DNA from: Candidatus Heimdallarchaeota archaeon
GTDB taxonomy: Archaea; Asgardarchaeota; Heimdallarchaeia; Heimdallarchaeales; Kariarchaeaceae
DNA length: 61,379 nt
Reading direction: 5' to 3'
NCBI GenBank assembly: GCA_015523565.1
Contig: WAKA01000126.1
Coordinates: 1-61,379, forward strand
Within the stretch, counting starts at the first letter, position 1; every line of letters begins with the position of its first letter. This document shows, piece by piece, positions 44,841 to 53,704 of the stretch. A model generated the notes under the pieces. The model worked only from the letters and a program-made list of their open reading frames with translations. It was not told the origin of the DNA and searched no databases. A program made the position numbers and the translations under genes.

Positions 44841-44854
44841 TCTCTTATCGCTTA

Positions 44855-44861
44855 TTTTTTT
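44855..44861 (+). terminator. Oligo-T terminator after the transporter
   Basis: Seven T residues, 15 nt after the transporter stop and before nadA. Archaeal RNA polymerase commonly stops at such runs. Confidence 0.35.
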
Positions 44862-44886
44862 AGTTGGAAACCATATTTTCTATATA

Positions 44887-45906
44887 ATGAGCACGACATC
44901 AGTCTCGCTTTCCGACCAAGATATTGAAGAGGAAGCAGAAAGGCTTTATTCTGAATTGAAAAATGTCGGGTGGACATATGAGGATTGTGCAATCATAGCT
45001 CCACTCACCTTGGAAATCAATCAAATTAAAAAAGAGAAAAATGCAATCATTTTAGCACATAGCTATGTCACCCCAGACATTATCTTTGGTGTTGCAGACT
45101 TTTCAGGGGATTCACTGGGACTTTCCAAAAAAGCGGCAGAAACAGATGCCGACATGATTGTCTTTGCTGGAGTCGTTTTTATGGCTGAAACCGCAAAAAT
45201 CCTTTCCCCCGACAAGACTGTTGTTGTTCCCGATATAGAGGCTGGATGTTCTCTGGCTGACGGAATCACTGCTGAAGATGTTAGAAAGCTGAAAGAAAAA
45301 TATCCTGGCATCCCTGTTGTGGCATATGTCAACACAACAGCCGCAGTCAAGGCAGAGGCAGATGTCTGCGTTACTTCTGCCAATGTTGAAAAAATAGTCT
45401 CAAAACTGGATTCAGACAAAATTATCTTTATCCCTGACAAAAACATGGCTAACTATCTCAGAACAGTTACTGACAAGGAAATTATTGATTATGATGCAAC
45501 TTGTGTTGTCCATGACAATATCAATCCTGACTCTATAGAGATTGCACGAGAAAGGTTTGGGGAAGTAGTCATCTTGGCACATAGTGAATGCCCCCCTGAT
45601 GTTCTTGATAAGGTTGATCTCGTGGAAGGAACATCTGGAATGAAAAAATACATCGAAGAACATCCTGAAGCAAAACGTATCATGCTGGCGACCGAATGCG
45701 GACTGGCTGACCGTTTCAGTGTTGAATTTCCAGATCGCGAGTTCATTGGGTCATGTGTAATGTGCCCTTATATGAAACGAAATGAACTTCGCAAGGTATT
45801 GAAGGCGCTGAAAAATCCTGATCCTGAACAAATTATCCAAATCCCTGAAGATATACGTATCAAGGCAAAGAAGTCACTTGACAAAATGTTTGAACTTGGT
45901 CAGTAG
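44887..45906 (+). CDS. nadA: Quinolinate synthase
   Basis: 339 residues from ATG 44887; the longer frame from 44809 runs back into the transporter gene and is rejected. NadA condenses iminoaspartate and dihydroxyacetone phosphate, using a [4Fe-4S] cluster. Cysteines fit the family: AGCSLAD, HSECPP, ATECGLA and GSCVMCPYMK. HSYVTPDI near the start binds substrate. The cluster need links it to the SUF genes. nadC lies 1.8 kb away, separated by glpD. Confidence 0.95.
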   Translation: MSTTSVSLSDQDIEEEAERLYSELKNVGWTYEDCAIIAPLTLEINQIKKEKNAIILAHSYVTPDIIFGVADFSGDSLGLSKKAAETDADMIVFAGVVFMAETAKILSPDKTVVVPDIEAGCSLADGITAEDVRKLKEKYPGIPVVAYVNTTAAVKAEADVCVTSANVEKIVSKLDSDKIIFIPDKNMANYLRTVTDKEIIDYDATCVVHDNINPDSIEIARERFGEVVILAHSECPPDVLDKVDLVEGTSGMKKYIEEHPEAKRIMLATECGLADRFSVEFPDREFIGSCVMCPYMKRNELRKVLKALKNPDPEQIIQIPEDIRIKAKKSLDKMFELGQ

Positions 45907-45907
45907 A

Positions 45908-47569
45908 TTATGATGGTCGCCACATTTTCTCTTTCACAAAATTCCTGTAATTTTCAACCTCTTGGATCTTTCGCTCTTCACTCCATTCCAGCTCATTAGC
46001 CATAAGCTCTCCAACTTTTTCAACTGCTTCCAATCCATTCCCCTCGCAAAAAGCCAATTGAAATCTTCTTCTTAACACATCAATGATGGTTCTTGCATGT
46101 TCATACCTTGCTGCAACTACAACCATTGCCTGTATAAACGGTAAGCCTTCAACTAAAGGATTCTTTAATTCCTCATTCTCTTCTAGAACCTTTTCAATCA
46201 ATTCAATTGAAGAACCATAATGGTGAATTAGTGTCTCTATTGTTCTTTCACTGAACCCATACCTTTCCTTGAATTCGAATGAAATTTTCTCTTTAAAGCT
46301 TTCAAAACCGTCCCACTCATCAAAGTCCCCTCCCCAAATTGGTAGTTTGTCTGTTAGGCATTTCATTCCACGTCTGTTATAACCCAAATTTCTAACTGCT
46401 CTGTCCACAACCTCCTTCGCCATTAGCCTATATGTAGTCAATTTCCCACCTGCAATTGAAATGACATCTCCATAATCCTTTATTGTGTGTTCACGACTGG
46501 TTTTCCGTTCATCCTTTCCGGGCTGGTAAATTAATGGTCTTACTCCTGCAAATGTGGAATATATATCTTCATACGAATAGTTCGCATCAGGGAAAAGTTT
46601 GTTTAATGCATCCAAAATATAGTCAATGTCTTCCTTGTCTGCCACTACCTTATCTGGTGAATCCTTCCAATCTGTATCTGTCGTTCCTACAATATCGTAC
46701 TCGCCCCAAGGCATTACAAAAATTGGACGGTCATCCGTATTCGCCAAAAGAATGCAATGATCCTTCAATCTGGGTTTTACTGTCAAATGGATACCTTTCG
46801 TCCTTCTCACCCTTATATGCCCCTCAAAGTTATCATCCAAATTCTCTGTCAGATCTGACCAAGGTCCAGTTGCATTGACCAATAAACGTGTCTTTACTTT
46901 GAACTCCTCTTGGGTTTCCTCATCCACAATTGTCAGTTCTACACCATCATCAACTCTCGTCCAATGTTTTAACCTTGCATAATTCAAGGCATCACCATGC
47001 CCTGACAGTCCATCAAGGATATTGCTTAATACCAACCGTGAATCATTTGTCCTCGTATCAAAATAGTAAGCTCCCTTTATGATATCATCATTGTTTACGA
47101 TAGGAAACCTCTCGATCAATTCATCTCTCTTCAACATTTTATGACGACCTATTTGCTTGGGAAAAGCCAAGATATCATAGGCAATCAATCCTAGTTTTAC
47201 CTTCCATGGTTTCTGTTTTGTCCATGTATACAGTGGAATGACAAATGGCATCACCTTTGAAAAATGTGGCGTGAGATCAGCAACCACTTTCCGCTCCAAC
47301 GCCGCTTCCCTTACCAGCTTGAATTCATAATTCTCTAGATATCTCAATCCCCCATGTAACAATTTTGAACTTTCTGAAGATGTGCCACTTGCAAAATCCC
47401 CCTTTTCAACCAGTCCAACATTCAAACCCCTTAACATGGCATCACGGAAAATTCCTGCCCCTGTAATCCCGCCTCCCACAACAAAAATATCATAATACCG
47501 TTTCTTCATTCTTTCCAATACATCTTCCCTTGTTGGAATGGTCTCTGCCAAATGTTCTTCCGTTTCCAT
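45908..47569 (-). CDS. glpD: FAD-dependent glycerol-3-phosphate dehydrogenase
   Basis: 553 residues. FAD-binding VVGGGITGAGIFRDAMLRGL at the N-terminus; then ASGTSSESSKLLHGGLRYL, LLVNATGPWSD and PWGEYDIVGTTDTDW, all typical of GlpD/GlpA. A C-terminal helical domain follows residue 400. It passes electrons from glycerol-3-phosphate to quinone and yields dihydroxyacetone phosphate. In archaea this enzyme serves glycerol use, separate from the G1P lipid pathway. A TATA-like catatatatt lies about 30 bp upstream. The stop is one base from that of nadA. Confidence 0.95.
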   Translation of the reverse strand: METEEHLAETIPTREDVLERMKKRYYDIFVVGGGITGAGIFRDAMLRGLNVGLVEKGDFASGTSSESSKLLHGGLRYLENYEFKLVREAALERKVVADLTPHFSKVMPFVIPLYTWTKQKPWKVKLGLIAYDILAFPKQIGRHKMLKRDELIERFPIVNNDDIIKGAYYFDTRTNDSRLVLSNILDGLSGHGDALNYARLKHWTRVDDGVELTIVDEETQEEFKVKTRLLVNATGPWSDLTENLDDNFEGHIRVRRTKGIHLTVKPRLKDHCILLANTDDRPIFVMPWGEYDIVGTTDTDWKDSPDKVVADKEDIDYILDALNKLFPDANYSYEDIYSTFAGVRPLIYQPGKDERKTSREHTIKDYGDVISIAGGKLTTYRLMAKEVVDRAVRNLGYNRRGMKCLTDKLPIWGGDFDEWDGFESFKEKISFEFKERYGFSERTIETLIHHYGSSIELIEKVLEENEELKNPLVEGLPFIQAMVVVAARYEHARTIIDVLRRRFQLAFCEGNGLEAVEKVGELMANELEWSEERKIQEVENYRNFVKEKMWRPS

Positions 47570-47594
47570 TTCAATTAAACCTCTTTTGAGGTTT

Positions 47595-47604
47595 CATATA
47601 TATT
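47595..47604 (-). promoter_or_regulatory. TATA-like box for glpD
   Basis: catatatatt on the plus strand, about 30 bp before the glpD ATG at 47569. Confidence 0.5.
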
Positions 47605-47670
47605 GGTTCAATATACAGAATTTCTTCCTAATTATTGGAAAATCCCTTGCAAAATTCCGAATTTAGTCAT

Positions 47671-47680
47671 AGATTTTAAT
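47671..47680 (+). promoter_or_regulatory. TATA-like box for nadC
   Basis: agattttaat, centred about 28 bp before GTG 47704. It supports a leaderless GTG start. Confidence 0.5.
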
Positions 47681-47703
47681 TTGCAAAGACACATTGAAAA
47701 CTT

Positions 47704-48558
47704 GTGATCCCCAAAATTATCATAAAACATGATGTACATAATTGGATTGCTGAGGATTTACCTTTTTATGACATTTCCTCCAGCTTTGTCCCAAATAAAA
47801 AAGTCACAGCTGTCATAATTGCAAAGCAGGAAGGTATTGTCTGTGGATTGGAAATTGCTGAGGAAATTTTCTCTCAATGTGGCACTGCATTTCTCCCACT
47901 GAAAAATGATGGAGCTCACGTGAAAAAATTGGATCAAATCGCACAAATCAATGGAATGGTTCGCGATATTTTGATTGCTGAAAGAACTGCATTGAACATA
48001 CTTGGTCATTTGTCAGGAATAGCTACACAAACCAACAAACTTGTATCGCTGTTGACTTCACAAGGACTGAAAACAAGAATTGCCGCAACCCGGAAAACCC
48101 TTCCAGGATTGAGAAGATATGAAAAATACGCCGTTGAAATAGGGGGTGGCGATACCCATCGTCTCAATCTCAGCGATATGGTTCTCCTCAAGGAAAATCA
48201 TCTTGCAGAATTTGAAAGTGTCACCCAAGCCCTTCAAACAGTAAAGGATAAGATATCCTTTTCCAAAAAAATAGAAATTGAAGTGACCAATGAAACTGAA
48301 GCCTTGGAAGCCGCCTCAACAGGATTGGCTGATATTATCATGCTGGACAATTTTTCGCCTGATGAAATCAGAAATGTAATCCACAAAATAAAAAAAATTG
48401 ATCCAAACGTACTCATCGAAGCTTCAGGAGGTATTACCCCCCACAATCTAGTTGACTATGCAACCGCAGGTGTCGATATAATATCAATGGGATACCTTAC
48501 ACATTCCGTAAAAAATTTTGACTTGTCCCTCTTGGTGAAAACAAACATCGATAATTAA
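47704..48558 (+). CDS. nadC: Nicotinate-nucleotide pyrophosphorylase (quinolinate PRTase)
   Basis: 284 residues, usual length, starting with GTG 47704. Motifs: AERTALNILGHLSGIAT, AATRKTLPGLRRYEKYAVEIGGGDTHRLNLSDMVLLKENH and IMLDNFSPDE, with EASGGITPHN near the end. These arginine, lysine and histidine residues bind quinolinate and PRPP. It yields nicotinate mononucleotide after NadA. Own promoter, so not in one operon with nadA. Confidence 0.96.
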   Translation: MIPKIIIKHDVHNWIAEDLPFYDISSSFVPNKKVTAVIIAKQEGIVCGLEIAEEIFSQCGTAFLPLKNDGAHVKKLDQIAQINGMVRDILIAERTALNILGHLSGIATQTNKLVSLLTSQGLKTRIAATRKTLPGLRRYEKYAVEIGGGDTHRLNLSDMVLLKENHLAEFESVTQALQTVKDKISFSKKIEIEVTNETEALEAASTGLADIIMLDNFSPDEIRNVIHKIKKIDPNVLIEASGGITPHNLVDYATAGVDIISMGYLTHSVKNFDLSLLVKTNIDN

Positions 48559-48574
48559 CTATTTCTACGACAAT

Positions 48575-50074
48575 TTACACGGATTCAATAATTTTTTCCT
48601 CAATGCCACCTATGGACCTTAAGTACTCTTTCCTGTCTTTCCTAAGCTCTTCCATTCTTTTCTTGAATTCATCCGCTCCAAAATACTGCCTTGGATCAAA
48701 CTTCCCAAACTCATCCTTGAAACTTTTTCCATTGATGAGTTTTGGAACTTCATAACCTAAATCCTCATCAAATTCCCACTCAATGTTGCCACGGATTGCC
48801 GCCTCAATAAAGTAAATGGTGTCATCAACTCCTATGTTGTGACTTTCATCTCCTACATATCCTGTATTTACAACAAATGAATTGACACCTCCCTTTTTGG
48901 CTATCAGTTCCTGCATTCGGTTCACATTCAATCCTTTATTCGAAATGATGAATGGATCAAATCCCACAACTCTCCTTGGTTCTCCAACACGTGATGGGTC
49001 TTCCGCTGATGTCACTATGGATTCTCCCAAGGCGTAATATGCCGCAGATTGTTCTGGACTTGTTAACCTGCCTATTGGTGGTAATTCAGGACGCCTAGTG
49101 TTATACAGAATGAAATTCAAGTTTGGAAGGTCAATGAAATCGCCTGTACCCCTTAAACTTTCCCTGGAAATGATTGCTCGTGTATTTCTTGTAATGGAAA
49201 AGTTCTTCCAGTCAATTTTGCCGTTCTCATCCACATATACGTTCTCAAGAATGTTCCCTGGCTTAAGGGTCGCTTCTGTCAATTGCTTGTGCTCTGGAAA
49301 TGAGTCACACTTGACATAGAACCCCTTTTCTGTTCCATAAACGTTGGTCTCGCTGTCAATCAATACAATGTCATCTTGAAGGATTACTACTCCCTCAGGA
49401 TCTTTCAAATGATGGTCGTGGCATGTCAAGGTCGTCTTTCCTGTACCGGACAACCCGAAAATTATCATGCCTTTCTTGACGATCTCCCCTTCTTCATTAA
49501 GCTTGAATACCTTTGAACCAGCGTGTACTCCCAAACCATGGTTGTCCGTTCTCATTATTTCCATGACCATTCTAAGAATACTCATTTTCGCCTCCCCATA
49601 ATAATCTATTCCCAAAACATAGGTGATACGCCTCTTTGGATCGACAATGACTCTCCTTTCAGGATAATGGGGGACATACAATGTCATGATGTCTGGATTT
49701 TCATGCGGTTTATCTGCCACAAAGAAATTCCTTTCCAACATCAAGGCAACGTTTGCATTCTTCTTATAGACTGCAAAAGATGCATTCATCCGAATTTTTG
49801 GATTTTCTCCAACATGCAAATGCATGACCAAAAAGTCTTCTGGCTTGACCAATTCATATACTTTCGAAATCACTTCCTCATTCTCTTTGTCTCCATCTGC
49901 CAAAATATGCGTAAATGCTGCAGACCTTGCATGGATTTTCGTGTGGAACAAAGGAAGACCATATTCATTTGGAACCATTTGGGGTTTCGACAATTCAAGC
50001 AAATTATCTCTTGAAGGATTTACCTGATCCTCAGGCACTTTTGAAATGAATTCAAGAAAACGCTCCTTGTACAT
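48575..50074 (-). CDS. pckA: Phosphoenolpyruvate carboxykinase, ATP type
   Basis: 499 residues. Kinase Walker A is FGLSGTGKTTLT and the kinase 2 motif LQDDIVLID; ITRNTRAIISRESL and NTGYVGDES-like text also match. The enzyme makes PEP from oxaloacetate with ATP in gluconeogenesis. Many archaea use the GTP type, so an ATP-type enzyme is worth noting. It runs toward the nadC 3' end with 16 bp between stops. The start ATG at 50074 lies 27 bp after a TATA-like element. Confidence 0.92.
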   Translation of the reverse strand: MYKERFLEFISKVPEDQVNPSRDNLLELSKPQMVPNEYGLPLFHTKIHARSAAFTHILADGDKENEEVISKVYELVKPEDFLVMHLHVGENPKIRMNASFAVYKKNANVALMLERNFFVADKPHENPDIMTLYVPHYPERRVIVDPKRRITYVLGIDYYGEAKMSILRMVMEIMRTDNHGLGVHAGSKVFKLNEEGEIVKKGMIIFGLSGTGKTTLTCHDHHLKDPEGVVILQDDIVLIDSETNVYGTEKGFYVKCDSFPEHKQLTEATLKPGNILENVYVDENGKIDWKNFSITRNTRAIISRESLRGTGDFIDLPNLNFILYNTRRPELPPIGRLTSPEQSAAYYALGESIVTSAEDPSRVGEPRRVVGFDPFIISNKGLNVNRMQELIAKKGGVNSFVVNTGYVGDESHNIGVDDTIYFIEAAIRGNIEWEFDEDLGYEVPKLINGKSFKDEFGKFDPRQYFGADEFKKRMEELRKDRKEYLRSIGGIEEKIIESV

Positions 50075-50094
50075 ACGCGATTCCCGAAAGTTTG

Positions 50095-50106
50095 CTTTAA
50101 TTATAT
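50095..50106 (-). promoter_or_regulatory. TATA-like box for pckA
   Basis: Minus strand atataattaaag, centred about 27 bp before the ATG at 50074; a leaderless start is expected. Confidence 0.6.
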
Positions 50107-50256
50107 TTTGTTATTCCTGCCAAGTGATCTACATTTAATGAACAAAAATTCATTTTTTTGTGGTATTTCCTCCAAAATTGCTTTTTTTCATAAAGGAATT
50201 TTCATATGACCCCAAACAATTGACAAATTAAGGGTAATGCCCATTTCAAATTATTA

Positions 50257-51549
50257 ATGTTCTCAACGCCTGAAGAATTTTTCACAATAGTTCCTGAACT
50301 TAAATCAATCAATTTGGAACTTTGTGTCTCGTGCAAAGGCACACAACTCAAATGCGGAATGAATTATTGTCCAATTCTCAAGGCTTTCGAAATGAAAAAC
50401 AAAGTGAATTCAAAAATTGAAACCATCTCTTTCAATAGGACTATTCATGGACCCTCTCCGCAGGTATTCATTGGAAGCACAAATTATCCCAATGTCATGT
50501 CTGGACCAACATCCGTCCTTTTTCCTGATGATGCAAAATTAGACCTCATTGCTAATCCTGCCGCTTGGAACACACTTTCGCTTGATGAAGTCATTGAAAT
50601 GAGATTTAATCTCTCAAGGAACATGAAGCAACTGCCTGTCAATATTGTCCGCCATGAAAACTCCTTTGTAGAAAACATGCAGGAAATAGCACTGTCAACC
50701 CGTCCTGTCGATATTGAAGGTGAACTCCTCAAACCAATCCAATTCTCCCCTAAGGTTGATCCCATTTCTCAACCGTTTGGTCCAAGCCTCGAAATCAAGA
50801 AATTCAAATTGGTTGAAAATCCAAAAATCCCACAAAAAGTGGATACAATATTGTCTGATGAACTCTCCACATTCCATCAGTTGAATCTCCTTGACAGAAA
50901 TGGGTTTGATGTTTATTATATCCAGAATATCTTTTCAACAGGTCTTATGGGAAAGGCAGATCAACGGAAAATTGTCCCTACAAGATGGACTATTACCGCC
51001 GTCGACGATACGCTCGGAAAAACAAAACTTAGGAAAATACGGGATTTCCCCCCATTGTCTAATATTCTTGCCTTCCATGGCGGACTCTTCGGAAATTATT
51101 TCACCATTGTATTGTTTCCGGGTCTTTGGATGTTTGAAAACTTTGAGGCTTGGGGAAGCAACTCCATATTCACATTGGGAACCAATGGCTTTCTTTCCTT
51201 GAACGATGAAGGCTTCAATGCACAAACACGCTATAATGGCAAAAGTAGCTACGCATCACAGGCGGGAGGATACTATGCCGCCAGACTGGCTGTGCTTGAA
51301 TACCTTGAAAAAATTGGGAAACAAGCCATGGTTGTCTCAATCAGGGAAATCACCAATGAATATACTGTGCCGGCTGGGGTTTGGGTTGTCAGGGAAGCCG
51401 CCCGAAAAACATTGGCAACACCCCCAACTTCTTTTAGCTCAAGAAACGAACTCCTTGAATGGATACATGAAAAAATTCGAAGACCTCTGATTGACTATTC
51501 CTCAAGATCCAAAATACTTGCGCAACAAAGCCTTCTTGACTTCTTCTAA
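50257..51549 (+). CDS. nreA: NreA-family archaeal DNA repair protein with C-terminal PIP box
   Basis: 430 residues. The N-terminus has four cysteines of a zinc site: C23, C26, C33 and C38 (ELCVSCKG, KCGMNYC). The body has family text such as PQVFIGSTNYPNVMSGP, WTITAVDDTLG and PAGVWVVREAARK. The last eight residues, QQSLLDFF, fit the PIP box Q-x-x-L-x-x-F-F that docks on the PCNA clamp. NreA is an archaeal protein linked to repair of DNA damage; its chemistry is not settled. The stop is shared with thyX in a 4-bp CTAA. Confidence 0.9.
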   Translation: MFSTPEEFFTIVPELKSINLELCVSCKGTQLKCGMNYCPILKAFEMKNKVNSKIETISFNRTIHGPSPQVFIGSTNYPNVMSGPTSVLFPDDAKLDLIANPAAWNTLSLDEVIEMRFNLSRNMKQLPVNIVRHENSFVENMQEIALSTRPVDIEGELLKPIQFSPKVDPISQPFGPSLEIKKFKLVENPKIPQKVDTILSDELSTFHQLNLLDRNGFDVYYIQNIFSTGLMGKADQRKIVPTRWTITAVDDTLGKTKLRKIRDFPPLSNILAFHGGLFGNYFTIVLFPGLWMFENFEAWGSNSIFTLGTNGFLSLNDEGFNAQTRYNGKSSYASQAGGYYAARLAVLEYLEKIGKQAMVVSIREITNEYTVPAGVWVVREAARKTLATPPTSFSSRNELLEWIHEKIRRPLIDYSSRSKILAQQSLLDFF

Positions 51550-52436
51550 TGCAATTCTTCTGTACTTTTATACTGCATCCTCTCCCTCATCAAATCCGCA
51601 AATTCATCCGCCATCCCCCTCTTGAACCATTCGTAGCCGACATCCATGAAAGATTCCTTCATCTTGCGATATTCAAGAAACATTTGTGTCAGTTTTGGTA
51701 TCTTTGGACGTATCAATTCAAGCATCTTCTGCGCAACAATCCGTATCTCCTTCTGAGCATGCTTGTCCAAACGCAAGTCAAGAAAATGAAACAGATTATG
51801 CAAATCCATCTTAAAGGTATACGTCGTCATCATGTTTTGAGGCAAAAACTGCCGGGCTGTCTCAGGTGCAACTCCTCGTTCAATAAGGTCATAATAAAGT
51901 TCCAAGCTTTCTTTTGTTATCCTATATGCCTTCTCATAATCCTCATCAAAATCATCAGAACCATATAGAATTACATTCCCACTGCCCTGTTTCGTAATGG
52001 AAGTATCCCTGCGCCGAAGCTCAAAATCAAAAAATGACATGTCCTGTGTCGTATACCTCCTGCTGACCTCGTTTATTGATGCTGTCCTGTGCCGATGCAT
52101 CTGCCTCGCAACAAATATCGGCACATGTACCAAAAACATGAACTCTATATTCTCAAAGGGACTGGTGTGTCGGTGCCACATTAGATATCTGGCAAGGGCA
52201 ATGTCCTGTGCCTCAGTCCTGCCAACCTCTTCCTTCGAGAATATCTTGCCATAGGAAATCCGTGCAACTTTTGCAGGCTTGCGATCATCATCCAATTGCA
52301 TCATGTCCAACAATTCAACATCAATGCCATGAAACTCCACCGTGAGCCGCTCTCCACTCTTGAGCTCAATCACTATGGGTTTGGGGTCATATTTCGAATC
52401 AACCCACTCATGTTCTACCATACCCCCCCTTTGCAT
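51546..52436 (-). CDS. thyX: Flavin-dependent thymidylate synthase ThyX
   Basis: 296 residues, ATG 52436, or 52421 (MVEHEW), which abuts a G-run. The ThyX motif RHR-x2-S-x-NE-x-S-x-R is present at 115-127 as RHRTASINEVSRR. It also has GVAPETARQFLPQNMMTTY. It makes dTMP from dUMP using FAD and NADPH, replacing ThyA. It lies convergent with nreA, placing two DNA-maintenance genes together. Confidence 0.95.
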   Translation of the reverse strand: MQRGGMVEHEWVDSKYDPKPIVIELKSGERLTVEFHGIDVELLDMMQLDDDRKPAKVARISYGKIFSKEEVGRTEAQDIALARYLMWHRHTSPFENIEFMFLVHVPIFVARQMHRHRTASINEVSRRYTTQDMSFFDFELRRRDTSITKQGSGNVILYGSDDFDEDYEKAYRITKESLELYYDLIERGVAPETARQFLPQNMMTTYTFKMDLHNLFHFLDLRLDKHAQKEIRIVAQKMLELIRPKIPKLTQMFLEYRKMKESFMDVGYEWFKRGMADEFADLMRERMQYKSTEELH

Positions 52437-52491
52437 GTCCGCTTTTGGCTGTTACGATAATCCATCATACTTACCACATCTTAAAATCCTA

Positions 52492-52502
52492 CATTTAAAT
52501 AG
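52492..52502 (+). promoter_or_regulatory. TATA-like box for the 246-aa HEAT protein
   Basis: catttaaatag, centred about 33 bp before ATG 52530; predicts a leader of only a few nucleotides. Confidence 0.45.
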
Positions 52503-52529
52503 GTATATGCATCCTATCATTTATAGAAA

Positions 52530-53270
52530 ATGGCTGGATGGATAGACGATCAATACAAATTTCTTCATAGGGCACTGACACATCCAGTCAAGCTCATGAG
52601 AAAAAAAGCATTCGAACAAATCAGCAATGAAAATCTCCTTCTTAAATTTATCATGAAATCAAATGACAGGGATCTAAAAAAAATGGCGTTCAACAAAATC
52701 AAGGACGAACTCCTTCTCAAGCAACTTGCCATTGGATGCATGGACCCCGACCTTAGAAGATATGCCGTCGTCGAGCTTAAAACACCTGACGACTCACTCT
52801 TCTCATATCTTGTCAATGAAGACAATGATTTTCTCGTCAGAAGGGAAGCACTTGAAAAAATAAGGGACAAGAGAACAATTGAAAAACTGGTTCCAAAAAT
52901 ATCAGAACCATCACTCAAAAAAATAGCACTCGCAAAAATCTCTGACCAATATTTCCTCAGAAGGATTGCAGTCAATGACCCCAATCCAAAGATCAGGCTC
53001 TATGCATTGAGGTGTCTCAAGCAATGCGACTCATATTATCTCTACCAAAGGGCGCTGAATGATGCCGATTTCTATGTCAGGGAACTCGCCTGCCGACTTA
53101 TCCGTAACGATGCCCTGCTTTGCGATTTGGTCCTCAAAACATCTGACATGTTACTTGCACAACAGGCAATCCTCAAAATCAATAACGTGGAACTGCTTGC
53201 ATACCTAAGAATGCTTGCCCCCTCACATCTTCAAGCCTTGATCTCGAAACGAATTTCTCAGGTCAAATGA
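52530..53270 (+). CDS. HEAT-like repeat protein
   Basis: 246 residues. Nearly the whole chain is short helical pairs spaced at about 23 residues, with recurring phrases KKAFEQISNENLLLKFIMKSND, RDLKKMAFNKIKDELLLKQLAIG, DLRRYAVVELK, RREALEKIRDKRTIEKLV and LKKIALAKISDQYFLRRIAV. This is shorter than a usual HEAT unit (about 30) and closer to a variant repeat. A protein-binding role is likely. Partner unknown. Confidence 0.75.
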   Translation: MAGWIDDQYKFLHRALTHPVKLMRKKAFEQISNENLLLKFIMKSNDRDLKKMAFNKIKDELLLKQLAIGCMDPDLRRYAVVELKTPDDSLFSYLVNEDNDFLVRREALEKIRDKRTIEKLVPKISEPSLKKIALAKISDQYFLRRIAVNDPNPKIRLYALRCLKQCDSYYLYQRALNDADFYVRELACRLIRNDALLCDLVLKTSDMLLAQQAILKINNVELLAYLRMLAPSHLQALISKRISQVK

Positions 53271-53280
53271 TATATCATCC

Positions 53281-53290
53281 CATTTATATA
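53281..53290 (+). promoter_or_regulatory. TATA-like box for the IscA-like gene
   Basis: catttatata, centred about 28 bp before ATG 53314, favouring it over ATG 53308. Confidence 0.5.
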
Positions 53291-53313
53291 GCATAACTGC
53301 CCAAAAAATGTTA

Positions 53314-53703
53314 ATGATTGAACCCGAAATCAATAAATCCATCACAATTACAGATAATGCAAAGGCCGCTGTACTTGAAGCAGTCAAGGATTTCTCGGGC
53401 GAATGGTTCCTTAGAATTTTTGTCCAGAACTCACCCACAGGATTGCAATACGCAATGGCTGTGGATACAAAAGCATTCAGCCAAGACAAGGTCATCGAGA
53501 CCAATGGCTTGAAAGTTGTTGTTGATAACATAAGTGAGCCTTTTGTGCTTGGCGCCACTGTCGATTTTGTCAAAACTGAGGAAAACGCAGGCTTCAAGGT
53601 GTCCAACCCCTATGTCGATCTCTCAGCCATCGGGGGAAGCTGTTGCTCTGGTGGCTCTTGCGGAGGTGGGAGCTGTGGAAGCGGCGGCTGCGGTTCCTGC
53701 TGA
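53314..53703 (+). CDS. IscA-like protein without the first cysteine and with a Cys/Gly-rich tail
   Basis: 129 residues from ATG 53314. The fold matches A-type carriers (ITITDNAKAAVLEAV; LRIFVQNSPTGLQYAMAVD; GFKVSNPY). The usual first cysteine (GG-C-SG) is replaced: here SPTG. The usual C-G-C near the end is replaced by a tail of six cysteines (110, 111, 116, 121, 126, 129) in glycine and serine. This could bind metal or Fe-S clusters flexibly. A role with SUF is inferred from family only. Confidence 0.75.
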   Translation: MIEPEINKSITITDNAKAAVLEAVKDFSGEWFLRIFVQNSPTGLQYAMAVDTKAFSQDKVIETNGLKVVVDNISEPFVLGATVDFVKTEENAGFKVSNPYVDLSAIGGSCCSGGSCGGGSCGSGGCGSC

Positions 53704-53704
53704 T

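Noticed and set aside
44809..44886. N-terminal extension of nadA overlapping the transporter gene.
   Set aside because: Hydrophobic, not family-like, and overlaps the end of the upstream gene in another frame.
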